Source: Latrodectus hesperus (Eukaryota; Arthropoda; Arachnida; Araneae; Theridiidae). From it: a stretch of 64,000 bases of DNA. The stretch spans positions 87,094,699 through 87,158,698 of the forward strand of contig CM075857.1 in the NCBI GenBank assembly GCA_037975125.1, read 5' to 3'. This document shows, piece after piece, positions 12,589 through 27,296 of the stretch (the stretch's first letter is position 1; each line of letters begins with the position of its first letter). The position numbers were made by a program, and so were the translations under genes. The notes below the pieces were generated by a model. That model had not been told where the DNA came from and did no database searches. It was given only the letters and a program-made list of their open reading frames with translations.

Positions 12589-14918
12589 CTAAAATTTAGA
12601 TTAGTTAAGTAATTTTAATTAGTAAAATAATTTAGTATTCATATTTCAGAAAATCATACGATATTACAATATGAGTATTATCTCTAAAACTTCTGTCTAA
12701 TTTAAGGTAAAGCATTTGAAAATAGTGTTTGCGTAACAAAAATATTCATAGCAACAAATAGCAATAAAGATGTACATCCCTACTACATAAAATATCGTCT
12801 TAAGCTGTCTTTCAAATATGTAAATACATGAAGAAGAATTCTTGAAGAAATGTGCAAGAAAGGAGTTCTCACATTATTTCATAAAATTATTTAATTTTGT
12901 ATTCGTAATTGCTAATAGAAAGATTTTTAGTCATCACTTTACAGCTTTATTATACATGTATAGATGTATGCAGCTGTGCTTATTAATTAGTTTTTGTTCA
13001 TTTAAACTAAATGGATGAGTATAACACAAATTAAATAGTAACAATATAACCCACAGAAAGTTGCAGATCTTCGGGTAAGTGAAAACAGGACATTGGTTCG
13101 TAGCGTAAAGCTGCTTTCTATGTGTTAGTAGTATGCAATTATCGATCCAGTAAAAAGAATAGCTGTTATGTGTAGCGTTGAAATGAGAAGGGTCATTTCT
13201 ACCACTCACCCTGTTTACAAAATTCGATCAACAACCGTCAATTAAAATAGACATTTTCATGGAAAGAATACATCAGTAATTAATTGAAGCCTTTATCGGA
13301 AATTTCATTATACAATACGATTGCACAATGTTTTAAAATGCTTAATGAAGAATGAGTTGAGACAAATTGCCGATTTGCAACGTATAATATCGTCCATTCA
13401 TTTCTCAACATCACGTTGTCCTTATGAACAGTCTCTTCTTCATACATCTTTTTCAAGGAGTTGCCCGTTGAAGTTGGGTTCAGTCATCAAAAGATGTGGT
13501 ACATAATATAGAAAAGTCTTCATATGAGGAATATTGTTTCTTGCTGGATTCCATATTGACACAGTGAAGTATATAAATGACCCGATAGCACTGGTTGACA
13601 TCATCATCAATAAGTACCTTCATGACTGGAGCAGTTGTGCAACGTGTTTTTGCTTTTGACGAGACATAGGATCCAGCCAAAGAGCTTAAATTAAAATATT
13701 GATGTAAATAACGGTATCACTTAAATTCACCATATTTACAGAAATTACACATCTGGTACCTAGTTTGGAAACTTCACCTGGAATTGGGGAACATAACTCT
13801 GATTGTGCTTCATTAATACAAGAGTTTCACTTTTGCATGCTATGTTTAAAAGACAAATAATGAAAGTATACCTAAGTTCTAAGATAACCGCTTTCGGTTA
13901 TACAGGGTAAACCTACGTATTTATTGCGAGACAATCTCCTTATTAAGTTATTCCAACGCTTATATAAATAATAAACATTTTTCCACGTAGATTACCGAAT
14001 TTTACTGGACAAGTATGTTTTTAGAATATGAAAAATCATGAATGTTCTAACGTTTTATGATTAAAAAAATAGTTTCATACACTCCAATTTAAAGAGTTTT
14101 AAGTTTTATATAGTTACTTAGATTTAATAGTTAGCATAGCTAAAAAGCATCCATGAATTTCTTCTTACTTATAGTTAAATAAACATATTTAATTATGCTA
14201 ATTCTCACTTATTCACAAAAAAATATTTTTAATTTTTTAGGAACTTCAATTTTTGTATTTTGGATAAATTTGATGATAATCTATCGTGTATTATTGACTT
14301 GATACACACATCAATGAATAAGTTATCGTAGATGTGTTTAAGTAAGATGATAGAAGTCTTAAAAGAAAGATATTATTAAGAGAATAAAATAGAAGCTGTA
14401 AATTAATTCCTTCTGGTTTGAAATAATTGTATATAAATAAAAAAACTAGTAGTTATAACTAAGACATATACGTAAAATTTACTCAACTGGTAAAATTTAT
14501 GTTCAGATAATTAGCTTTTCAAATAATTCGCGTAAAACAAATGAAGATAGTGACATTTACAATGTATTTATATGAAGAAATTATACAGCAAGTTTCTCTT
14601 ATACATAAATTGTATTTGTTCTTTGTTGCTGTTTTTTCTTGATGAAAAGTGTTTATCATGCCTTGTGTAAAAATTAGAAGTGTTTAAGGCTCGTTGAATA
14701 GAAATAAAAATGCTTAAGGTATGTTAAGGACACTGGTATCGGTGGGGAGATTATTACTGCCAGTAGGATTAGATAGTTTAAGATGACCAATTGGAACCCC
14801 TATATTGAATCTCAGCTGGCTACTGTCCAATAATCTCGATGGTCTAAAAATCGAAAAGAATATAATGCGATGCACTTTTGCACTACTTTTTTAGATTATT
14901 GAAATAATATGATATATA
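12589..14918. other. intergenic DNA; mixed-composition patch at about 12930-13700
   Basis: The patch contains short minus-strand open frames (12934-13209 and 13480-13680) with fairly normal amino-acid composition, but no domain I can name. They could be decayed mobile DNA or exons. Elsewhere nothing is seen. Confidence 0.35.
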
Positions 14919-14920
14919 TA

Positions 14921-14944
14921 CAGGTAACCCTCCTATAACACGGT
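14921..14944 (+). repeat. left TIR of the Tigger-like element
   Basis: Exact reverse complement of 15725-15748, preceded by TA. Confidence 0.95.
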
Positions 14945-15158
14945 AGTTAGGTTCCTAGAAAATGCCGTGTTGTGTGAAATCGTGTTGTATGAGACCCAGA
15001 ACTAGTATAAAAAGGGGGTTACGTTCCAAAAACTTATTAAAAATAAATATTTTTTTTAATTCGACATAAGCAACTTAATCTTTATTAAATAATAAATGTA
15101 TATCCAACACAAACTAAGAAAAAATATTTTAATCTAACGCAACCCTAATTTAATGAAT

Positions 15159-15620
15159 TTATTCGTCGTCACTGCTCAGTACAATCAACCGAGAACGTTT
15201 TTTGGGTGGAACGATATCGCCTTCACTTTCAGAAGGTTTTTCTCTATTTAAAGTTTTTGTATGTTTTCCCCTCTTAAAAAAATCTGTAATCGAACTTTGC
15301 TGACTAGTTCTTACTAGGTCATTGTAAATTTCGCGGTATGGAGTTAAACACTTTTGCAGCTCCCTTTTGAATTTTCGACTTCTTTCCGTGGAAGGGTCTG
15401 TTTTCAAGAAAAATGACTCGAGATTTTCCGCTAAGCATAGACCTTCTTGTAATTTTTTTAATGTTAAATTCTTAACTGCACAATCTTCATCAGAGCTAGC
15501 GTCCTCAAAATCTATTTGATTTGCATCCAGGGATGCCATTTCCATCAAATCCGCTTCGTCAACTTCTTCTTCCACTAATAATTCTTGAATGTCTTCAGTA
15601 AAGAAGTAAGGAGTGAACAT
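15159..15620 (-). CDS. Tigger-like transposase C-terminal tail with PIP box
   Basis: The first ATG of this frame is at 15618-15620, giving about 153 residues; the frame is open a few codons further up to a TAG at 15645-15647. Residues about 5-50 are very acidic (TEDIQELLVEEEVDEADLME), like the tail that follows the DDE domain in tigger/jerky-type transposases. Near residue 115 is QSSITDFF, which fits the PIP-box consensus (Q-x-x-aliphatic-x-x-aromatic-aromatic) used to bind PCNA. It is followed by basic clusters (FKRGK, PPKKRSR) that could serve as a nuclear signal, and an acidic end (SSDDE). PCNA binding by the Drosophila pogo transposase is, to my knowledge, reported, so the motif fits the family. 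Without the catalytic domain the product cannot transpose. Whether it is expressed is unknown. Confidence 0.75.
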   Translation of the reverse strand: MFTPYFFTEDIQELLVEEEVDEADLMEMASLDANQIDFEDASSDEDCAVKNLTLKKLQEGLCLAENLESFFLKTDPSTERSRKFKRELQKCLTPYREIYNDLVRTSQQSSITDFFKRGKHTKTLNREKPSESEGDIVPPKKRSRLIVLSSDDE

Positions 15621-15724
15621 GTTTCCGCCGACCGATAACAAGCTCTAACATTGGAACAAAACCGTGTTATAGGATGACGTGTTGTAGGAATTTTCCCGCA
15701 ATTTACGAATCGTGTTATAGCGAA

Positions 15725-19690
<3,966 letters not shown>

Positions 19691-19697
19691 AATTAGG

Positions 19698-19770
19698 ATA
19701 AGAGGGCGCCGGGTAACGATCCCGGTACCTCTCGCTCGAAAAATGCGAATATCTATACTGAGATACTTCG
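19698..19770 (-). pseudogene. tRNA-like pseudogene or SINE head
   Basis: On the minus strand a T-arm is clear: CCGGG, 7-nt loop ATCGTTA, CCCGG (19709-19725). Upstream is an A-box-like TATCTCAGTATAG (about 19753-19766) and an anticodon-arm-like GCGA stem. The loop would suggest a Glu-type UUC anticodon, but other foldings are possible. The 5' acceptor strand does not pair with the 3' GCGCCCTC, so the gene is broken or is the head of a SINE. Confidence 0.45.
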
Positions 19771-19989
19771 CGTGGTCTTGCAATGGAGAGTGTAGGGTGT
19801 CCTTGAGGTCTAGAAGTGAGATAGTCTTTAGAGTGGAAGGATCCGGGTATACTGTTGCCTTTGTTGAAAAACAAGCAATAAATACTGTATTACCTTTACT
19901 TGCATGCAGATTTATCGGGTTGGATGCTAATATTTTACCGCGTTACCCTCCTTTATGGCATATGCGTATACACGTGTATGACACATGTT

Positions 19990-21928
19990 TAGATAGTATG
20001 TAATATTAAACCTAAAAATGGATATCAACTGTTTTAAATTTCATTAAACAAATAAATGTGTCTGTTCCAATTTTTTATAAAGACTTTTGAGGAATCCATT
20101 GCTAATTTTTGTAAAAAAACAAATAACATATCATCCTTTTTTACTAATAAGTGTATAAAAAATTGTTTTGTTCTTTAATTGAATATGTTAGATATTATTT
20201 TGCTTCATTTATAAAAAGAAATGTGTTTTCATTTCTACACCATGCTTCTTAGTCTTGCATGAATAGAAGATGATATATACATACAATGGCATACCAACAT
20301 GATCTTATCAATAAATATCAAATACGCATTTAAATGTTTTTCTCCTGATAAATTTGGAGTTGATTTGAATAAAATTTTTGTACAGCAGAACATAATATTA
20401 TAAAAAAAATTTAATCAGATAAAATTGATTATTATTTTTTTAATATTGTTTAACCGATGTTTATTTATTTTTGCAAAAGTTAAGCATAAATATCCAAAAT
20501 TATTTAGGATTCTACTGAAATTACATCTATTATGCACAAATACTCTTAAAGTTTAATACTCAATTGAATTATTAAAGTTTTAATGTTAAAGTTATGTTCA
20601 ATTATTCATTGATAAATTGCCCAAAACTGGACACTCTGGTATAATAATTCGAAGAATTATCGAGTAATTCATAAATTCATTCATCTTATAACTTCCTTAT
20701 TTGAAAGTTATTGACAGTTTAACAATTCAATTTTAAGGGAACATAAATTATTCATTGTATGAATTAATTCTGCCTTTATTGATATAATTCATATAGTATA
20801 TATGCGTATGATAGCTATACAAACAAAATAGGAGAAATGAATTTGTGTGATTGTGAAACTATAGAATAACATTTTTTATGTTTTAAAATGTTCTCGGTAT
20901 AACAAATTTGTTAAAAATTTTAACAAAATCATTCTGAGCACTAAAGTTAAATAGTAAAATACAGTAAGAATTCAATTTTCAATAATATGAGAAATGTTAT
21001 GAGATACAATGCCAAAGAAAAAGAAATGCCTTATTAAAATTTGGCAAAAAATGCATTTTGATTTACGATATTTATAATTTATAACTTTTATATTGTTTTT
21101 TGCATAAGTAAATATTCAAATAGAATAATTTTACTGAAATTAAAAAATTATATATTCACAGAAAAACAAATTGAAATTTATTAAAAATACGCAAAATCAA
21201 TGTATATATTAGCGTAAAATAATGTCTCAACTTGATCAATTTTATAAACTAATTATACAACTACAACTTTATTATTTTAAGTAACTTAAAGAATGATAAT
21301 CAAGTACCCTGTTACACTAAGCAAATATTGACTGTTTTAACTATAATTTAATGATGTCTATATATAAGCTTAATTACACAAACTTTCACATAAAATTTAA
21401 TCATTATTACTTGTCACATGTATATGCTTTATTTTTAATTCAAAAGTGTATCTGAATTATTAATTTAGTAGGACAATATTTATTCACAACATTTCTTACA
21501 AGATATCTGAACATAAAACGTCTATACCAATAAATTAGAAAATCTGAATTGTAGGTATTAAATACCTTACGATACAAAAGTATTGATTAACGAAAAAGTT
21601 AGTTTTCTTTGAAACTTTAGAAGCATTTATCAAATACTTTTAAGAAAAATTGATTGGGGAATAGCTTGTTATTTCGGACATTTTCTTTCAAAAGTCTATT
21701 TAATTTTTGAAAATATTTCATTTTTACGTTGTCTTAGGTTTATTGGTTTTCCATGTAAAGAATCTTTTTAGTTACATTACAAAAAAAACTATTAAAACAT
21801 TTACGAAAAAATCATTTACTGCTTTCATCATTACAAGTAAAGTATATATTTTGTTGTTGATTTAAAGATTTAAAAGAAGAAAAAATAAATTATATTTGCT
21901 GTAACAGAAGAAAGATTCGAATATATAT
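19990..21928. other. AT-rich stretch, nothing recognised
   Basis: No feature was found beyond short low-complexity runs. Confidence 0.5.
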
Positions 21929-22076
21929 ATGACGATGAAGATGATAGTTATTATATACTAAAAATAATCCATTTCATCATTTTGAACTCATTTATTACTA
22001 AATTTAAGATAACAGAATTGGAGTTTTGACCACTGTAATATGAGTTTTCCAATTTCATTCAGATTTATGAAAAATT
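21929..22076 (-). repeat. 150-bp dispersed repeat, copy 2 (inverted)
   Basis: Inverted copy of 11841-11990 about 10 kb away. Shared landmarks include GACGATGA...GATAGTTATTATA on one side and TTTCATTCAGATTTATG on the other. The left edge has a short TA run, as does the matching edge of copy 1. Confidence 0.85.
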
Positions 22077-22850
22077 CAGAAAAAAATGATACTTAGGATA
22101 TGTAGGTTCACTATAAATAAGGAACAATATTTAAAAAATAGTTTATTTTATTTTTCTTTTGTTATAATTTCTGTAGCTATAATTTCCCCAACATTCATTT
22201 CAAGCAAAGAAAAATTTTTAAACTTAAAGAAATGTATTGGTATTGATTTTTAATACTTACAAATCAAACATTTTGGAAATAATTACCATAATGATATTTA
22301 CAAAATAGAAACACGTTAGGATTATGGTGAATTTATGCTATAAGAATATTTAGAACTAATTATTATGAATCTTAGACAATAAGATCAATTGCAATCTTAA
22401 ATCAAAAGAAAGATTAAAAAGTCGAAAATGTTATTACTTACGTGTGCCAAAGTGTTTTAAATAAATTATGATTACTGAAGATGTAAATCTGAATCACTCA
22501 CTGGGTTACGAAGTAATTTTTCTCATCAAAGATCATTTAATGATGCTAAAATTCTTTTGAACTGCAAATTATGTAAATAATATATTGCGATTTTATAAGC
22601 ATTGAAACAAAAAATAATGAATTAGTGTGTGTGATTAATAATGAAACTAAATAACTACCTAACAAGGAACAGTTTTGAAAATTAAAATTTGAACATTTTA
22701 ATATGCTACACGCATGCACTCTTATATACATTAAAATATAACCAAGCAATAAATGTAAAACCATCAATAAATGAGTGAAAATAAAAGAATATGCAAAAAA
22801 ATTATGATGATTACCTCCCGTACTCGCTAATGTTAAACTTTGTTTTATAT
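22077..22850. other. AT-rich stretch, nothing recognised
   Basis: No coding domain or repeat was seen. Confidence 0.45.
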
Positions 22851-22851
22851 A

Positions 22852-22940
22852 TTTATTATTGGATGTATGGCCATTGCGGTACTTTGTAACAATGAACAAC
22901 CTGACCTCCTTGCCAAAACAGATGCCAGCTGACTGCAACA
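22852..22940 (+). pseudogene. RNase H scrap of a non-LTR retrotransposon
   Basis: Reading through two frames gives WMYGHCG (consensus WIPGHCG) followed by NNEQPDLLAKTDAS (consensus GNEQADLLAKxxAS). This is the C-terminal RNase H motif holding the last catalytic Asp in RNase H-bearing non-LTR elements. Only about 30 codons survive, with a frameshift between the halves. The 63-bp minisatellite starts immediately downstream. Confidence 0.6.
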
Positions 22941-23384
22941 TTTGAATACAATCATTTCATGTCTGAGAAATAAATTGCTTCGAAAACGTTTGCTCATATA
23001 TAATTTGAATACAATCATTTCATGTCTGAGAAATAAATTGCTTCGAAAACGTTTGTTCATATCTAATTTGAATACAATCATTTCATGTCTGAGGAATAAA
23101 TTGCTTCGAAAACGTTTGCTCATATCTAATTTGAATACAATCATTTCATGTCGGAGGAATAAATTGCTTCGAAAACGTTTGCTCATATCTAATTTGAATA
23201 CAATCATTTCATGTCGGAGGAATAAATTGCTTCGAAAACGTTTGCTCATATCTAATTTGAATACAATCATTTCATGTTGGAGGAATAAATTGCTTCGAAA
23301 ACGTTTGCTCATATTTGTTTATTTGAATACAATCATTTCATGTTGGAGAAATAAATTGCTTCGAAAACGTTTGCTCGTATCTAA
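22941..23384. repeat. 63-bp minisatellite, seven units
   Basis: Units start at 22941, 23004, 23067, 23130, 23193, 23256 and 23322; a short insertion precedes the last. Each begins TTTGAATACAATCATTTCAT and holds TTGCTTCGAAAACG. The period is 21 codons, so stop-free frames arise on both strands (22942-23427 plus, 22845-23312 minus). Those repetitive proteins (plus-strand motif NTIISCLRNKLLRKR) are most simply artefacts. The variable site changes in order along the array: TCTGAGAA (1-2), TCTGAGGA (3), TCGGAGGA (4-5), TTGGAGGA (6), TTGGAGAA (7). Confidence 0.95.
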
Positions 23385-23629
23385 TATCTTAAGAAACCTT
23401 CGGTTTCGTGTGCTTTTTAAAAATTGAAGAAGGTTAAGCTTTTCGCTTATTCCTGGTAATCTTGGAGCGCAGTTGCGACTTTCCACTTTCTACTATACAC
23501 GATTGCGTAGCTATCCACCTGCATCGCAAACGCATTTCAAACCGTCCTATTTGTGCATTTAGAGAGATTTTGAAGAATAAATGAATTGTGATAGTATCTA
23601 TCTCAATAATCTTTATTTCCTTTCGTTGA

Positions 23630-24130
23630 GTAATGACTTCGATCTTAATTCTATTTCTCTTCACGGTTTTACAAAGGAATCAAAACATTGGAGGGTAGGA
23701 ACATTATTTGAGCTGTGACTTCGATTTTAAATCTATTTCTCTCCTTGGTTTTACAAAAGAGTCTAAAAATTGGAAGATAAAAACATTCCTTGAGCAATGA
23801 CTTCGATCTTATGTCTATTTCTCTGCATGTTTTTACAAAGGAATCGAAAAATTGGAGGGCAAGAACATTCTCTGAGCTGCGTAATTTCGATCTTAAATCT
23901 ATTTTTCTTCATGGTTTTACATAAAAGTCGAAGAAGAAAGAAAGCTAAGAGCATTCCTAGAGCCCATGTTTTCAATCTCTCACTTCATGGTTTTTACAAC
24001 GGAGTTGAAAAATTTCAAGACAAGAACATTCCTTGAACAATGACTTGAATCTTAGTTCTATTTTTCTTCGTGGTTTTACAAAGGAGTCGAAGAATTGAAA
24101 GGCAAGGATGATTTCGATCTTAATTCTTTT
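23630..24130. repeat. degenerate ~82-bp minisatellite, about six units
   Basis: The anchor word GACTTCGATCTTA, or a close variant, recurs at about 23635, 23717, 23799, 23884, 24040 and 24113, with a weaker unit near 23968. Each is followed by TCTATTTCTCTTCATGG-like and ACAAAGGA-like words. The units are clearly more diverged than those of the 63-bp array just upstream. Short frames inside are not convincing genes. Confidence 0.85.
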
Positions 24131-24762
24131 GTTTCTAAACTATATTTATAAGATCTCAGTTCGTTGCAACTTTTTACTTGGCATTTGGAAATAATAAAAA
24201 CTAAGTTATATTTACATAATTTTTCAATTTATTCTATAAAGTTGATAACATTGTATTAATTGTAATTGTTTTATATATGTGAGTTTGTTTTCAGTAAATG
24301 TTTCAGAAAATAGCAAATATTATGCTAAATTTCTTCAAAGATATATTTGCTCAATAAAAACAATAGCTTTTTTGCACTTCAAGAGTGCTTTCAGATATTT
24401 ATCAAAAAGTGCCCTTAATGTTGCGAAGATTACTTCCTAGAAACAGTTTACTGATTAAAAAATTAAATGCACTTTTTTACGTTTATTGTTTGTTATTGTG
24501 AAAAATACCGTAAATATTTAAATCTTTGGTTAATAGTTTGAACTGGATGCATTTTTCAATTTATATGATCTAGTAAAATTTTTCTGGACTCTTCTCTTTT
24601 TGAAATTGTTTTTCTTTTTAAGAAATAATTAATTAATTTTTTATCAATTCATATTAATATTCTAATTGAACTATGCTTTACACTTAAAATTACTTTGCTA
24701 TTAGTTTACTTTAAAAATTATTATGTTTTTTGTAATATATATTCGAAAGTGCATTGCTAACC
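24131..24762. other. AT-rich stretch, nothing recognised
   Basis: No feature was seen. Confidence 0.5.
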
Positions 24763-24810
24763 TATTTATGTTTGGGATTTTAAATTTATTTAAAATCCCA
24801 AACATAAATA
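24763..24810. repeat. perfect 48-bp palindrome (23-bp arms, 2-bp spacer)
   Basis: TATTTATGTTTGGGATTTTA starts the left arm (24763-24785). The right arm (24788-24810) is its exact reverse complement, separated by TT. It is not simple sequence, as the arms contain a GGGA core. It has no poly-T tail, so it is not an obvious terminator. It could be a collapsed foldback element or a replication-generated snap-back. Confidence 0.95.
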
Positions 24811-27040
24811 AGTTCTTGTAATTCTTGATTATGTAAGTCATGACTGTGTGTGTGTATATATTGTTTTTACTTCAGTTATATTTTCTTCGTTTCTTTCAAC
24901 AAACAGTATTATATTTCATGATTGGATTACAGATATTCATAGAAAATGTCCACAGCAAATAAATATGCAAATGACGATATTTTTATTAGGTTTTCTACTT
25001 TTCCCATTCTACGAAGTAATACTCTGGGACATTCCAACCAATAGCGAGAGTAGAATTTTTATTTTATTTTCCTGCCGGCGAGAAAATCCATAACTGCCAC
25101 GATCCTTTTAGTGGCTTCATTTTGAGAATGTTTGTGTACGTAATTGATGGCAGCAGTGTCCCGGAGGCCTACTACAACTCAACACAGATCAATAAACTAA
25201 TAAGTCATAACTTGTCCAGCAACGGACTTGAGTGATGCAAACGAAATATTCTTCAGCAAAAACTCTAATCGAAATGATGGAATTGAATATGAAACAAATT
25301 TCTTTGAATAAGATATGTCCAGTCTTGACATTTCCTAGTTTATCACATGCCTCCTAGAAAACGAAATCATATTATAACTTTAAAGTTGAGTATTCTCAAA
25401 AGGGACATATTTCATATCACATGACAACAAAAATTTTGCTGTTTATTTAAACATTCTCAAGGATAGATTTAAAGAAATATGACAACAATCTATTCAAAAA
25501 CTAGTATTTTGGGAAATATTTGTTTGTTTAGTATATTTCAATATAGATAATAAACAGTAAATTTTTACCCCAAGAAATGCTGTCAAAAACATACAAGTAT
25601 TAAAAAATAAGTAAGTGTTAATAATTAAAAAGAAAAAGAAAATTTTTGCTTGTATATTAGTGTACATACTTAATAAACTTCACTTTTTTTAAAGTTCACA
25701 ACTTCAAAATTAAACTTAAAATTTGAAAAGCATTTAAAAACTTACTGAAAGTTATTATGCATTTGTAATTAAATATCCTAAATAATTAATATCCTAAAGT
25801 ACAAGTAATGTGTGCTTCAGTTATAAACAGTTTATATTTTGACTAAAGATCTAACAGCTCGAAAAAATATTTTAAATTTTGAAACAAACATAATTTTATT
25901 TTTTCATTTACGAATATATTTTATAATACCTTTTGTTTATAATCATTATTGCCCAGATTTCATTTTCTGATTTATTATTTTTTTTTTACTTTCGACTACT
26001 TACAACAGTTAAGTGCATCATTTAATGCTATTTTTTTCATGGATGATCTTGATGATACATCAATCTGATACCTTGATGATACACCAATTCATGGATGATC
26101 TTAAACTACTATACACCAATGAAATCATCAAACTAAAGTTTCAACAACTTTGAGAATAGAAAGTTTTTAAAAATAATATAGTCGTTTTAATAACACTTTT
26201 ATGATACAGAAATATCACATACAGATATCACTAAATTCGACTAATAAACACTTTCAAAGATTCGAATATTATTTCTTGCCTTGACAGCATTACTTACTTG
26301 GAATCCCAAAATCACCAAAAGTTCCGGTAAAGACTGTTCCAAGTAATATCTGAAGATCAATACATATATTTAATAAGGACGGAATTAACTGAGGATTTCC
26401 TCTGCTCCCAAGAAGCCCTTCTCTGGAATGAATTAACATGATTAGATGGACAGTCTTAAACGTCGGTATTCCTTTATATCTTATGTTTGATATATCTTAA
26501 GATGATGAGTGGCAGAATTTACCAGAGCTTGCAAAATTAGATGTCATTTCAATTTGTTTTAATTAACATTCTAATTAATGGGATCTAGAGCCGATTCATG
26601 ATTTCAGAACATTAATTCAAAATAATTATGAGGGAGGAGTAGTAATTCATAAGGATTTTACAGTAAAATATTTTTCATATTTATACATACTTATAATATT
26701 ATATGGAGTTTATTATTTGTATTTTTTAGTTTGAATAAAAAGACACGTTTATTAGATTATTTTATAAAAGTTATTTTTAAAATGCATTTTTAAAAAAACA
26801 TACAAAAGTGCATTAATTACTTCGATGTATTTCGAAAACAGGCTAAATTTTAAAATATCAAGAATGGTAATCGAATAAGCTTTACTTAATCAGAAAATAA
26901 AATGAATTCCTGTTTTATATTTTTATGAATTTTAACAGTTTTTTTTCCTACCGAATCAGGACACAAAAAATTTATTGCTTCATATTATTGCACTGTTTGT
27001 CAATTTCGCCTCTTAAAATTTCAAAATTATGTGGTAGTTT
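24811..27040. other. intergenic DNA, slightly less AT-rich at about 24850-25380 and 26280-26640
   Basis: No product or RNA was recognised. A short imperfect repeat of GATGATCTT/GATGATACA words lies at 26038-26105. Confidence 0.4.
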
Positions 27041-27296
27041 CCTATTGTTATCTGGTGCGTTGCTTCACTTCTCCTACTGAACTGTAAATTTGGTGTGGAG
27101 TCCGACTTCCTCAGTACATACATGCCATAGGTACACGTTTATAGGGTAAGCAACCATTCACAACCTATTCATTCAAGGAAAGGACAAAGATAGGAAAGAC
27201 GGAGAGAAAGTACATCCATACCCAAACTGAGATTCGAAAGCAGGACTTCCTTACCCGCAGTCAGGCACTCTGACCACTAGACAGGGTGGGTGGCAT
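27040..27296 (-). repeat. tRNA-derived SINE-like element
   Basis: The minus-strand head has an A-box-like TCTAGTGGTCAGAGTGCC (about 27267-27284) and a B-box-like TTTCGAATCTC (about 27228-27240), followed by GGTATGGATGTACTTTCTC. The body includes CGTTTATAGGGT, also found in the SINE copy at 48.3 kb. It is diverged, and its outer boundary near 27040 is approximate. Confidence 0.6.

Noticed and set aside
12934..13209. Minus-strand open frame of 91 codons
   Set aside because: Composition is plausible, but there is no recognisable domain and no splice or conservation evidence.
22941..23384. CRISPR array
   Set aside because: Units are contiguous 63-bp direct repeats without unique spacers, in a eukaryotic repeat context.
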